The notes beneath the pieces were generated by a model, which was not told the DNA's origin, made no database searches, and saw only the letters and a program-made list of their open reading frames with translations. Positions 1 through 7,530 of a stretch of DNA of 12,552 nucleotides are shown in pieces. The DNA is from Haloferacaceae archaeon (GTDB lineage: Archaea; Halobacteriota; Halobacteria; Halobacteriales; Haloferacaceae): positions 1 through 12,552 of the forward strand of contig PWFE01000067.1 of the NCBI GenBank assembly GCA_003554115.1, written 5' to 3'. How positions within the stretch are numbered: position 1 is the stretch's first letter; every line of letters begins with the position of its first letter. Both the position numbers and the translations under genes were made by a program.

Positions 1-74
1 GACTCCAGCGTTTCGACGACTTTCGTCGCCATGAAGTTGCTATCCTCGACGAGTAGGATGTGTGGTGAGGTCAT
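1..74 (-). CDS. Response-regulator receiver (REC) domain protein, N-terminal fragment
   Basis: Only the first 24 codons are inside the window; the gene continues past the left edge. Translation from the ATG at 74 gives MTSPHILLVEDSNFMATKVV. This is the first beta strand and acidic pocket of a CheY-like receiver domain: a hydrophobic run followed by the Glu-Asp pair (residues 10-11) that binds Mg2+ beside the phosphorylated Asp. The phosphoacceptor Asp and any output domain lie outside the window, so the role (single-domain regulator, fused histidine kinase, or other) cannot be told. A TATA-like AT-rich stretch at 101-109 is about 30 bases upstream, fitting a leaderless or short-leader transcript. 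The gene is divergent from the phosphatase at 209. Confidence 0.7.
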   Translation of the reverse strand, partial: MTSPHILLVEDSNFMATKVVETLE

Positions 75-100
75 TTATACAGGTTCTGTGCTGGTTGCAC

Positions 101-109
101 AAATAAATA
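101..109 (-). promoter_or_regulatory. Probable TATA box of the response-regulator gene
   Basis: On the minus strand this reads TATTTATTT. It lies 27-35 bases before the ATG at 74, the spacing expected for an archaeal TATA element feeding a leaderless or very short leader mRNA. It is the most AT-rich stretch of the short divergent intergenic region. Confidence 0.45.
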
Positions 110-208
110 CAACATTTAATTAAGTAGTAGTTCAGCGAGACTCAATCGAATCGACGGCGACGGACTGGCCATCGGTGGCCTCATACTGTACTGTGATCTA
201 TACCGAAT

Positions 209-997
209 ATGACCCCGTCGACCGCCGATCTCGCCGACCTCGCCGCGGTCGCCAGCGAGGCCGTCCAGGCACCAGGCGACTACCTCCGCGAGGCGTTCAG
301 AGACGGCCATGTCGACGGCAGCTACGACAGCCTCGATGTGAAAGCCGTCGCCGACCGCGAGGCCCAACGCCGAATCCGCACAGTTGTCGAAACGCACTAT
401 CCGACTCACGCCTTCGATGGCGAGGAGTCGACCACCACCGCTGACAGCGATTTCCGCTGGGTGGTCGATCCACTCGACGGCACCAACAACTTCGCCAGCG
501 GCTATCCTAAATTCGCCTCTGCAGTTGCCGTTCTGTATAACTCCGAACCGATTGTCTGTGCGATCTACGAACCGCTGGTCGACTCGCTGTACGTCGCCGA
601 ACGTGGCGGCGGTGCAACGCTCGATGGTGAGCCGCTTGTCGCCGACAGTGAACTTCCGCTGGAACACGGCACGGTCGCGCTCGTCATCGGCCTGTCGGCA
701 GTCACCGATCCCACCCTAACCAAAAACGCAGAAACACTCGAACTGGAACTCCGTACCCACTGCAAGCGTGTGGTAACAACGTGGGCTCCCTGTGTCGACT
801 GGGGACTGCTTGCCCGAGGCTGCATCGAGGGGCTGGTCGCCTTCCATCCCGATGGCTACGAACAGTACGCCGGTAGTCTGTTGGCGGCCGAAAGCGGGAT
901 CGAAGCGGTCGACACCGTTGAGACGAACGGACAGTACATCGGTTCGGCCGACTCAACGACAACTGCTCGGCTTGTCGAGGTCGTCGACAGCCTATAG
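209..997 (+). CDS. Inositol monophosphatase / fructose-1,6-bisphosphatase family protein
   Basis: This 262-residue protein belongs to the Mg2+-dependent, Li+-sensitive sugar phosphatase superfamily (IMPase, SuhB, archaeal dual IMPase/FBPase). The metal-site motifs are in order: GEES at 71-74, DPLDGTNNF at 87-95 (the Asp-Pro-Leu-Asp-Gly-Thr signature) and VDWGLLARG at 196-204, a variant of the usual WDxxAG motif that keeps the third metal Asp (197). The length is normal for the family, whose members act as soluble cytoplasmic enzymes. Archaeal members often dephosphorylate both inositol-1-phosphate and fructose-1,6-bisphosphate; the substrate cannot be told from sequence here. The ATG at 209 is the first start in frame with the conserved N-terminus; a weak TATA-like stretch (about 180-188) precedes it. 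The gene stands alone: the PH-domain operon downstream appears to have its own promoter. Confidence 0.85.
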   Translation: MTPSTADLADLAAVASEAVQAPGDYLREAFRDGHVDGSYDSLDVKAVADREAQRRIRTVVETHYPTHAFDGEESTTTADSDFRWVVDPLDGTNNFASGYPKFASAVAVLYNSEPIVCAIYEPLVDSLYVAERGGGATLDGEPLVADSELPLEHGTVALVIGLSAVTDPTLTKNAETLELELRTHCKRVVTTWAPCVDWGLLARGCIEGLVAFHPDGYEQYAGSLLAAESGIEAVDTVETNGQYIGSADSTTTARLVEVVDSL

Positions 998-1010
998 CAG
1001 GATATTGAGA

Positions 1011-1016
1011 CTTATA
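1011..1016 (+). promoter_or_regulatory. Probable TATA box of the PH-domain operon
   Basis: CTTATA lies just after the phosphatase stop, about 27 bases before an ATG at 1041. That places transcription initiation at or next to the ATG of the 14-codon mini-ORF rather than at the PH-domain gene itself. Confidence 0.45.
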
Positions 1017-1040
1017 CCGCCGCCGCCAGTAGCCTCGGGT

Positions 1041-1085
1041 ATGGACTGTAGTCGTCGACAGCCGACCACGGAGGGCGAGCGATGA
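1041..1085 (+). CDS. 14-residue leader mini-ORF coupled to the PH-domain operon (candidate)
   Basis: ATG at 1041 opens a 14-codon frame (MDCSRRQPTTEGER) whose TGA at 1083-1085 overlaps the next gene's ATG at 1082-1084 in the four bases ATGA. A Shine-Dalgarno-like GGAGG at 1070-1074, seven bases before that ATG, lies inside the mini-ORF. With the TATA element at 1011-1016 the predicted transcript would begin at about this ATG. The peptide shows no domain or membrane segment. I infer a translational leader that delivers ribosomes to the downstream start by termination-reinitiation. Such a short frame could arise by chance, so expression is not certain. Confidence 0.35.
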   Translation: MDCSRRQPTTEGER

Positions 1086-1540
1086 ACAAACTCCATCCGC
1101 GCATTCGGATTGTCTGGGTGCTGCGGGCGATCATCATCGGTGTGGTCGTCGGGGCGATTGGAGTCGGACTGTCGACGGCACTGGAGGCCTCGCCACTTGT
1201 TCCAGTAGGGATGGCGGCGATCATTATCCTTCTCGGCGTTGTGCATGCGGTTTTGCGCTACCGCAACTGGCGGTACGTCGTCGGCGAGGACGCCATCTAT
1301 CTCGAACGCGGCGTGCTCACCGAAATCAGAACCGAGGTGCCACTGGTCCGCATCCAGCACGTCGACTCCCGGCGGTCGGCGTTCGAGCGACTGGTCGGGC
1401 TTGCAAGTACGGTCGTCTACACCGCGGGCTCGCGGGGTGCAGATGTGATGATTCCCGGCCTCACACCCAGTGATGCCGACGGGCTCCGCAAGCGACTCAA
1501 ACGGCTCGTCATCGACTCTGACGGGGAGGACGCGGTGTGA
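1082..1540 (+). CDS. Membrane protein with one bacterial PH domain (YdbS-like, bPH2)
   Basis: This 152-residue protein has two hydrophobic helices (about residues 12-30 and 38-57) and then a single bacterial Pleckstrin-homology domain (about 60-142). The hallmark strands are visible: YRNWRYVVGEDAIYLERGVL, then the IPxxRIQ-type motif as VPLVRIQHVDS at 86-96, and an RLVGLASTVVYTAG strand. Family members are membrane-anchored with the PH domain in the cytoplasm; their molecular function is poorly defined. The start is supported by GGAGG at 1070-1074. The stop overlaps the GTG start of the next gene in GTGA, so the pair is translationally coupled and probably forms a YdbS/YdbT complex, as such pairs occur in many bacteria and archaea. 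Confidence 0.8.
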   Translation: MNKLHPRIRIVWVLRAIIIGVVVGAIGVGLSTALEASPLVPVGMAAIIILLGVVHAVLRYRNWRYVVGEDAIYLERGVLTEIRTEVPLVRIQHVDSRRSAFERLVGLASTVVYTAGSRGADVMIPGLTPSDADGLRKRLKRLVIDSDGEDAV

Positions 1541-3255
1541 AACTCGCGCCAGCCTCGATTCCCTACCGTGCGTTCCAGAAAGCCACGAGCCTCGGTATCA
1601 CGCTCGTCTTTATCGCCTCGATTGGTGCGGGCATCCGCATCGGGAGCCCGACGTTTTTGCTACTGATTGTCGGCATTCTGCTCGCGGCACTCACCTACGA
1701 GATTGCCTACTACAAACGCTTTGGGTACGAACTCACCGACGACACCTTCGACATCCGCTCGGGTGTGTTCAGCCGCCGCGAGCGAGAGATCCCGTACGGT
1801 CGCATCCAGAACGTCGACATCTCGCGGAACGTCCTCCAGCGGCTGGTTGGCCTCTCAGCAGTCAATATCGAGACGGCCGGTGGCGGCTCGACCGAGGCAG
1901 CCATCCAGTACGTCACGGCGTTCGAGGGCAAACGACTCCAGCAGGACATTCGGCGCTACAAACGCGATGAATCGAAAACACCTGCCGACACGGATGCCGA
2001 CGCCGACCGGAGTGTCGACGAGGAAGTGTTGTTCGAAATCGCACCCTCAGAGTTGGCGCTGTCGGGAATCCTCTCGTTCGACCCGCGTGTGCCCGGTCTG
2101 ATTCTGGCGGTCGCTACCGGCTCGATCCCGTTTGTCTCGCCAATTGTTCCGGTCGACGCCCCAGTGATGATCTTGCTCGCGTTGTTTGCGGTGCTGCTTG
2201 TCGGTGGGATGGTGTTGGCATGGATCGTTGGGGCGATTTCGGCAGTCGTCAACTACTGGGGGTTCCGACTCACTCGCTCGGACGACGAGTTGCGGTACGA
2301 ACGCGGGCTTCTCCAACGGTACAGCGGGACGATCCCGTTTGATAAGATTCAGGCGATGACGATCAAAGACAACCCACTCAAGCGCCGGGCAGGCTATGCA
2401 ACACTCGCTGTCGAGACTGCGGGGTATGCACCCGGCCAAGCCAGCAGTCGCGGCAGCGAGGCTGCGGTGCCAATCGCCAGCCGCAGGCGGGTTGAAACGC
2501 TTGCCAACGAGATCGCTCCCTTCGAGCAACCGACGTTTAAAAGGCCGCCCAAACGCATCCGTCGACGGTATTTGGCGAGATATCTGATTGCACTGGGTGC
2601 GATCACCGCCGTGCTGTACGGCCTTGCTGTCTGGGTCGACGCGGCCGCCGGCGTCCCGTGGTATCTGCCCGTGATTGCCGTGTTGGCGACACCGATTGCG
2701 GCTCACTACAAATGGCTCCATCGCGGCTACAGTGTAGGTGAGAACCATCTGGTCACGCGAAACGGGTTTTGGTCTCGCGAGACGAAACTGGTTGCCTACT
2801 ACCGAATCCAGACGGTGATTGATACGCGAACAATTTTCCAGCGACGCTGGTCGGTTGCGACAGTGATCGCCGACACTGCCGGCTCGCTGTCGCTGCTCGG
2901 TACAGATGCGGCCGCCATCGACATCGACCAACGGGATGCAGACCGGCTCCGCGAGGAGCTAACCGAGCGGCTCCGGATTGCGCTGGTCGAACGAAGGCGA
3001 CAGCGGACGGGTGGCTTCGAGTGGTTCGACGAAGACGACGAGCAAGCCGCAGAAGAGCACACAGTCGACGAGCAGACAGCTAACACACAGGCGACTGAGA
3101 CGCAACCGGACGATACACAAACGGACAACGAACAGACAACAAATACGCAAACCGACGACGAGCAGTCATCCGAGGAACACGTAGTCGACGAAGGCCACGA
3201 GCCGAACGACTCCGACCACACAGCCCCTGACCGAGACGGCGACTCGACGAACTAG
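1537..3255 (+). CDS. Membrane protein with three bacterial PH domains (YdbT-like) and acidic repeat tail
   Basis: This 572-residue protein is built from three repeats of a pair of membrane helices followed by a bPH2 domain. Helices lie at about 16-34 and 38-58, 183-205 and 208-235, and 347-367 and 375-390. PH domains lie at about 62-140, 240-325 and 395-475, each marked by a related core: IPYGRIQNVDI (85-95), IPFDKIQAMTI (266-276), VAYYRIQTVI (419-428). A charged linker rich in Asp (about 144-165) follows the first PH domain. Residues about 497-572 form a disordered acidic Thr/Gln-rich tail with degenerate repeats. Translation starts at GTG 1537, overlapping the previous stop by four bases. 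The partner is the one-domain protein just upstream. The function is unknown beyond a membrane role inferred from architecture. Its stop shares two bases with that of the convergent aldolase. Confidence 0.8.
   Translation: MKLAPASIPYRAFQKATSLGITLVFIASIGAGIRIGSPTFLLLIVGILLAALTYEIAYYKRFGYELTDDTFDIRSGVFSRREREIPYGRIQNVDISRNVLQRLVGLSAVNIETAGGGSTEAAIQYVTAFEGKRLQQDIRRYKRDESKTPADTDADADRSVDEEVLFEIAPSELALSGILSFDPRVPGLILAVATGSIPFVSPIVPVDAPVMILLALFAVLLVGGMVLAWIVGAISAVVNYWGFRLTRSDDELRYERGLLQRYSGTIPFDKIQAMTIKDNPLKRRAGYATLAVETAGYAPGQASSRGSEAAVPIASRRRVETLANEIAPFEQPTFKRPPKRIRRRYLARYLIALGAITAVLYGLAVWVDAAAGVPWYLPVIAVLATPIAAHYKWLHRGYSVGENHLVTRNGFWSRETKLVAYYRIQTVIDTRTIFQRRWSVATVIADTAGSLSLLGTDAAAIDIDQRDADRLREELTERLRIALVERRRQRTGGFEWFDEDDEQAAEEHTVDEQTANTQATETQPDDTQTDNEQTTNTQTDDEQSSEEHVVDEGHEPNDSDHTAPDRDGDSTN
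3061..3195 (+). repeat. Degenerate coding repeats in the acidic TQ/EQ-rich tail of the three-PH protein
   Basis: Two matched DNA units, CACAAACGGACAACGAACAG and CGCAAACCGACGACGAGCAG (around 3116-3165), encode TQTDNEQ and TQTDDEQ. A second pair, EEHTVDEQ and EEHVVDEG, flanks them. This looks like repeat expansion and drift in a disordered haloarchaeal tail, with no folded domain. Confidence 0.6.
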
Positions 3256-3902
3256 TCCTCGCGGGCGGCCTCGATGGTCTCCGAAAACGCCCGTGCCTGT
3301 TCGGTTATCGTCTCGAATTCGCCGCGTTCGGCTGCCGCGTAGTCGACCAGCGCGCTGCCTGCACCGACACACTCTGCGCCCGCAGCGATGTAGTCACCAG
3401 CATTATCGAGGTCGATGCCACCGGTCGGCATCAACGGAATCTGGCTGTAGGGTCCCTTGATCGATTTGAGGTGACCCGGACCCAGCGAGGACGCCGGAAA
3501 CACCTTGACGAGATCCGCACCCATCTCGTAGCCACGAATCGCCTCGGTTGGCGTCATAATTCCCGGCGCGACGAGCGTCCCATACCGGTTGCAGATCTCG
3601 ATGACGTCCTCGTGGAGACTCGGACTGACAACAAAATCCGCGCCGGCGAGCATTGTCATCCGGGCGGTCTCGGCATCAAGGACGGTCCCAGTTCCGATAC
3701 AGATCTCGTCGTCGAACGAGCCAGTGAGTTCGCCCAACATCGCTTCGATGCCGGTTGTATCAGCGGTGAGTTCGATTGCGGTGACACCGCCCTCGACGAG
3801 TGCGTCGACGATCCCGATCAGTGTGTCGGGGTCGGCTCCACGCAGTACGGCGACAACGCCGCTGTCGACCAGTTGCCCGTAAACGTCGGCTTTGGCTTGC
3901 AT
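3252..3902 (-). CDS. eda: KDPG/KHG aldolase, Eda family
   Basis: This 216-residue class I aldolase matches 2-dehydro-3-deoxy-6-phosphogluconate / 4-hydroxy-2-oxoglutarate aldolase end to end. Visible elements are the GVVAVLRG first strand (15-22), the catalytic Glu in AIELT (Glu44), GTGTV (71-75), SPSLHEDV (93-100), the Schiff-base Lys133 in DLVKVFPASSLG, and the phosphate-binding PTGGID loop (159-164). It would cleave KDPG to pyruvate and glyceraldehyde-3-phosphate, the last step of the (semi-phosphorylated) Entner-Doudoroff route used by haloarchaea. KDPGal or other 2-keto-3-deoxy acids remain possible, and no sugar genes adjoin to decide. The ATG at 3902 sits about 23 bases from a TATA element at 3925-3932, so the mRNA is probably leaderless. 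It is monocistronic and convergent with the PH-domain operon. Confidence 0.88.
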   Translation of the reverse strand: MQAKADVYGQLVDSGVVAVLRGADPDTLIGIVDALVEGGVTAIELTADTTGIEAMLGELTGSFDDEICIGTGTVLDAETARMTMLAGADFVVSPSLHEDVIEICNRYGTLVAPGIMTPTEAIRGYEMGADLVKVFPASSLGPGHLKSIKGPYSQIPLMPTGGIDLDNAGDYIAAGAECVGAGSALVDYAAAERGEFETITEQARAFSETIEAARED

Positions 3903-3924
3903 ACGAACCCGTTCCGGGCGTGCG

Positions 3925-3932
3925 TATTAAAA
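3925..3932 (-). promoter_or_regulatory. TATA box of the KDPG aldolase gene
   Basis: Minus strand TTTTAATA, 23-30 bases before the ATG at 3902, is a good haloarchaeal TATA match in otherwise GC-rich sequence. The spacing predicts a leaderless mRNA. Confidence 0.55.
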
Positions 3933-4073
3933 TCGGTCGGCACTGCAGCGTTGTGGTCACCCATGACTGCTGTTAGGCAACTGTACCTGAACTGTCGGCG
4001 TCGGGTGTAACCGACCGGTGGTGGCCGGTGAAAACCACACGACAGCGGCGTGTTAACCGGTCGTACCAAATCC

Positions 4074-4080
4074 CCTATTA
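4074..4080 (+). promoter_or_regulatory. TATA box of the small winged-helix-like gene
   Basis: CCTATTA lies 24-30 bases before the ATG at 4104, consistent with leaderless transcription. The 201-base divergent region (3903-4103) between this gene and the aldolase otherwise holds only a partly repeated element, GTGTAACCGACCGGT (from about 4005) and GTGTTAACCGGTC (from about 4050). Confidence 0.45.
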
Positions 4081-4103
4081 GTTGATATGCCCAGCGTACA
4101 GCT

Positions 4104-4370
4104 ATGAGCACAGCACCCTCCGCCGAAAGCCATTCGACAATCCGTGGTGTCGACGAACAGTTGACAGCCAAACAACAGCGCATTCTTGAATATCTCCGCG
4201 AGGCCGCAGACAGCCAGACGTATTTCAAATCCCGGCTTATCGCCGACGAACTCGGAATGACTGCCAAAGAGGTCGGCGCGAACATGACCCCACTGGTCGA
4301 AGGAGATGTCGACCTCACGGTCGAAAAATGGGGCTACTCGTCGGGGACGACGTGGATGGTTACTGTCTAA
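4104..4370 (+). CDS. Small winged-helix-like haloarchaeal protein (DUF7123-like)
   Basis: This 88-residue acidic protein resembles a small conserved haloarchaeal family that I associate with DUF7123; the assignment is from memory of the pattern. After a variable N-terminus, residues about 18-88 look like a winged helix: helix (TAKQQRILEYLREAA), helix-turn-helix (FKSRLIADELGMTAKEVGANM, about 41-61), and a beta wing (LTVEKWGYSSGTTWMVTV). This suggests nucleic-acid binding or a transcription-factor-like role, but no partner or target can be read from the sequence. The ATG at 4104 has a TATA element at the leaderless distance. It is divergent from the aldolase gene and convergent with nrdJ, whose stop is only 34 bases beyond its own. 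Confidence 0.75.
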   Translation: MSTAPSAESHSTIRGVDEQLTAKQQRILEYLREAADSQTYFKSRLIADELGMTAKEVGANMTPLVEGDVDLTVEKWGYSSGTTWMVTV

Positions 4371-4404
4371 AAATTAGTTCACCGGTTACTCAGTTAGTCG
4401 ACGC
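4370..4404 (-). terminator. Short convergent gap with U-tract, possible nrdJ terminator
   Basis: The 34-base gap between the convergent stops holds AAAAATTAG on the plus strand. For nrdJ mRNA this reads as a run of five T residues about 30 bases past the stop, the kind of U-tract at which archaeal polymerase terminates. No strong hairpin accompanies it. Confidence 0.3.
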
Positions 4405-7400
4405 CTAACACTCCGACCAGCCGCAGGACTCGCAGGTCTTGCAGCCTTCCGAGAAGTACAGCGACATGCTGCCACACTCGGGGCATTCGGGCGATTCGCC
4501 CGCTGCCAGTAGGTCATCGGTGGCGTCGGTTGCGGCTGGCGACTCGGTCGACGGACCGGGTGTCGCGCCGTTGGCGGCCGTATCGTCCGACACTGCACCG
4601 CCGTCGGTTTCGTGGCCTGCTGGCTCGTCAGCCAACTCCGAGAGGTTCTGCTGTTTCGGATACGGGTTGTCGATCTCGCCGTCGAGATAGCGTCGCAGCG
4701 CGGTGCCGATGGCATCCGGAATCGAGTTGATCTGTTCGCCTTTATCCCAGGCGACTTTCGGCGATCGAATGCCGTTGAGCTCGTTGGCGATCTCTTCGGG
4801 GTCGACGCCCGATCTGAGGGCAGTGGAGATCGTCTTGGCGAGCGCCTCCGTAAAGGAGGCCGTAAAGCCACCCGAGTTGCCAATGTTGGCAAACAGCTCA
4901 AACGGCTGGCCGTGTTCGTCTTCGTTGATGTTGACGTACACCTTGCCGTAGCCGGTGTCGACGCGCTGGGTGACGCCGTAGAGAACGTCAGGTCGTGGAC
5001 GTTTCTTGCCGAGGCCTTCTTCGGGGCTGGCGAACAGCGAATCGAGTTCTGCGCCGAGTTCGGCTCGGACCTCTTCGTTGTCTAAGAAGTCTTCGATGCC
5101 GCCGAAGACGGCCTCGATCTGGGCGGTGATCTGTTCGGCCGCCTCCCCGTCGTCGGCGAATTCGGTGTTCTGGGCGCGTGTTGTGAGCACTTGTTTCGAA
5201 CGCGTGCCGTCGCGGTAGACAGTGACGCCTTTCCCGCCGTTGTTGTAGATGTAGCGGTAGACCTCGTCCATATCCTCGGCGGACGCGGAGTTCGGGAAGT
5301 TACACGTTTTCGAGATCGCCGAGTCGACGCCAGCCTGACAGGCACACTGGACGCCTGCGTGGTCCTTGCCTGAGAGATCGGAGGTAACGACGAACAGCTC
5401 GCCAATCGATTGGGGGACGGTTTCAAGGCCGTCGACGCCGTCGAACTCGTTGGCGGCCATCTGTTGTTGGGCTTCGCGTTTGACCTCGTCGACGTCAATG
5501 TCGTTGGCCTCTAGGACGCGAAGGAAGTAGTCATCGAACTCGACGAGCATCTCGTCGCCCTGAACGTCGTCGGAGACGTTCTTGTAGTATGCAACGTTGA
5601 AAATCGGCTCACAGCCACCGGTGGTGTTGCCGATCATCGACGTGGTCCCAGTTGGGGCGATGGTCGTCGTGTTGTGATTGCGAATCGGGAAGCCGTCTTC
5701 CCACTCGTCGGCATCAAGGCCGGTGTGGTGTTCGAACCACTCGCGGTAGGCGGTTGGGTCAGCGTACTTCGAGTCGGCCCAGTCGGCGAACGAGCCGCGC
5801 TCGCCAGCGAGTTCGTGTGAAGCCCACTTCGATTCGTGGTTGATGTGGGTCATCAGCTGTTTGGCGACCGCATTACCCTCCTCGGAGCCGTAGCGAATCC
5901 CGAGTTGGATGTACAACTGTGCCAGCCCCATGATGCCGAGGCCGATCTTTCGCATTTCGCGGACTTTCTGTTCGATTTTCTCAACCGGGAAATCCGACAT
6001 CGTAACGACGTTTTCGAGGAAGCGTGTGCCGTATTCGATGCGATGGTTGAACTCATCCATCTCGATCGCCTCCTGTAAGAAGGCCTCGGCGGCAGCATCG
6101 AGGTCGTCGTACGCATCGCCGTTGTCGTCGTACCACACCCGCCAGTCGGGGGCGTTGTGGGCCGCAAGTGTCGACAGGTTGATGTGGCCGAGATTACAGG
6201 CTTCGTACTCTTCGAGCGGCTGTTCACCACACGGATTCGTCGCGAGAATCTCGTGGTCAGGGTGTTTCTCAACGTCGAATGAGTGTTGTTTGTTGACGCG
6301 TTCGAGATAAATAATGCCAGGCTCGCCGTTTTCGTGTGCGCCTTCGACGATGTGCTCCCAGAGTTCGGCCGCAGGCACCGACAGCTCGTGGCCGACTTCG
6401 ACGTACTCGCCGAGACCGTACAACTCGTAGATCTCTTTGGTCTCGGGGGTGGCGATGTGGGGTTCTTCGGTTCGGGGATTGGTGAACGTGAACTCCTCGT
6501 CGGCGAACAGTGCCTCCATGAAGTCGTCGGTGACACCGACCGAGATGTTGAAGTTCGAAAGGTGACCCTCAACAGCATTACGGAGATGTTTGGGGACTTT
6601 CCCTTCCTCGTCGATAAGTTCGCGAGCCTCCTCAAGTGCGTCGGCAAACGAGGTATGGGTGTAATCGTCAGGGTCGTTAAGTCGCAGCGAGTGAGCGAGC
6701 GAGACGTCCTTGTTTTTCGCGTGGATGAACTGAATGACATCCGGATGCGAAACACGCATCACGCCCATCTGGGCACCACGCCGTGCGCCACCCTGGGCGA
6801 TGGTTTCGCACATCTGGTCGTACGTACGCATGAACGTGATCGGCCCAGACGCAATACCACCAGTCGACCCGACAGCGTCACCGTACGGTCGGAGTTTCCA
6901 GAAGGCATAGCCCATCCCACCGCCCGACTGGAAGACCTCGGCGGCCTCCTTCATTGTCTGGTGGATGTCGGTAATGTCGTCGCCAGGGGAGTCGACGAAG
7001 CACGCAGAAAGCTGCTGGAGTTCGTCGCCAGCGTTCATGAGTGTTGGCGAATTCGGCGTGAACGACAGTTTCGTCATCAGTTCCTCGAACTCGGTGGCGA
7101 CCGACTCGACGTGGTCGGCGACCGACTCTGGAAGTTCGGGGACGATTGTGTCGTAGGCGAACTTGTTGACATTGTACACCGACAGAGTTGTTTCGGCCTC
7201 GGAATCGGCGGTCGTGCCCTTCCCGAACACTTCGGCGGCGAGTTCGTCGCGGCGTGGGTGGTCGGGTTTGATTTGGTCGGGTCTGACCGTGATTTCGAGG
7301 TCTTGGTTGTCGGCCTCAAAGACAGCCTCGGCGAGTGCGACGTTCTGGGCGACGCGTTCGAACAGTTCCTCTTGGCTTTCGCGAAGGTTCCCCTCGGCAT

Positions 7401-7530
7401 CTTTGCGGAGATACCGTGCGGGCAGGATGTTGTTGTAGGCGTTGCCTGTCAGTCGATCCTCAAGCGTCTCGCCGGTTGTTCGTTTGATCGGCAACTCGAG
7501 TTCGTCGGCCGAGAGGTCGGCGCGACTCAC
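4405..7530 (-). CDS. nrdJ: Adenosylcobalamin-dependent (class II) ribonucleoside-diphosphate reductase
   Basis: This enzyme reduces ribonucleotides to deoxyribonucleotides with a radical generated from adenosylcobalamin, so it needs no NrdB subunit. From the GTG at 7530 it has 1041 residues. The barrel motifs are SPTLMNAG, then the first redox Cys in QLSACFVDS (about 177), the loop ATNPCGEQPLEEYEACNL (about 430-447) with radical-site Cys in NPCGE plus its Asn and Glu, and APTGTTSMIGNTTGGCEP (about 625-641). A TSCPD-type accessory domain follows (about 847-955), then an acidic linker and a C-terminal zinc-ribbon-like Cys cluster (CPEC...CKTCESCGWSEC) that probably relays reducing equivalents. 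No intein interrupts it, although this family is a frequent intein host. A GTG at 7539 is also open (1044 residues), but 7530 has AGGAG eight bases upstream and gives MSRADLSADEL, like haloarchaeal relatives. Confidence 0.93.
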   Translation of the reverse strand: MSRADLSADELELPIKRTTGETLEDRLTGNAYNNILPARYLRKDAEGNLRESQEELFERVAQNVALAEAVFEADNQDLEITVRPDQIKPDHPRRDELAAEVFGKGTTADSEAETTLSVYNVNKFAYDTIVPELPESVADHVESVATEFEELMTKLSFTPNSPTLMNAGDELQQLSACFVDSPGDDITDIHQTMKEAAEVFQSGGGMGYAFWKLRPYGDAVGSTGGIASGPITFMRTYDQMCETIAQGGARRGAQMGVMRVSHPDVIQFIHAKNKDVSLAHSLRLNDPDDYTHTSFADALEEARELIDEEGKVPKHLRNAVEGHLSNFNISVGVTDDFMEALFADEEFTFTNPRTEEPHIATPETKEIYELYGLGEYVEVGHELSVPAAELWEHIVEGAHENGEPGIIYLERVNKQHSFDVEKHPDHEILATNPCGEQPLEEYEACNLGHINLSTLAAHNAPDWRVWYDDNGDAYDDLDAAAEAFLQEAIEMDEFNHRIEYGTRFLENVVTMSDFPVEKIEQKVREMRKIGLGIMGLAQLYIQLGIRYGSEEGNAVAKQLMTHINHESKWASHELAGERGSFADWADSKYADPTAYREWFEHHTGLDADEWEDGFPIRNHNTTTIAPTGTTSMIGNTTGGCEPIFNVAYYKNVSDDVQGDEMLVEFDDYFLRVLEANDIDVDEVKREAQQQMAANEFDGVDGLETVPQSIGELFVVTSDLSGKDHAGVQCACQAGVDSAISKTCNFPNSASAEDMDEVYRYIYNNGGKGVTVYRDGTRSKQVLTTRAQNTEFADDGEAAEQITAQIEAVFGGIEDFLDNEEVRAELGAELDSLFASPEEGLGKKRPRPDVLYGVTQRVDTGYGKVYVNINEDEHGQPFELFANIGNSGGFTASFTEALAKTISTALRSGVDPEEIANELNGIRSPKVAWDKGEQINSIPDAIGTALRRYLDGEIDNPYPKQQNLSELADEPAGHETDGGAVSDDTAANGATPGPSTESPAATDATDDLLAAGESPECPECGSMSLYFSEGCKTCESCGWSEC

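Noticed and set aside
2047..2931. Open frame of 294 codons antisense to the three-PH gene
   Set aside because: It is a shadow of a recognisable gene, with no family resemblance or promoter.
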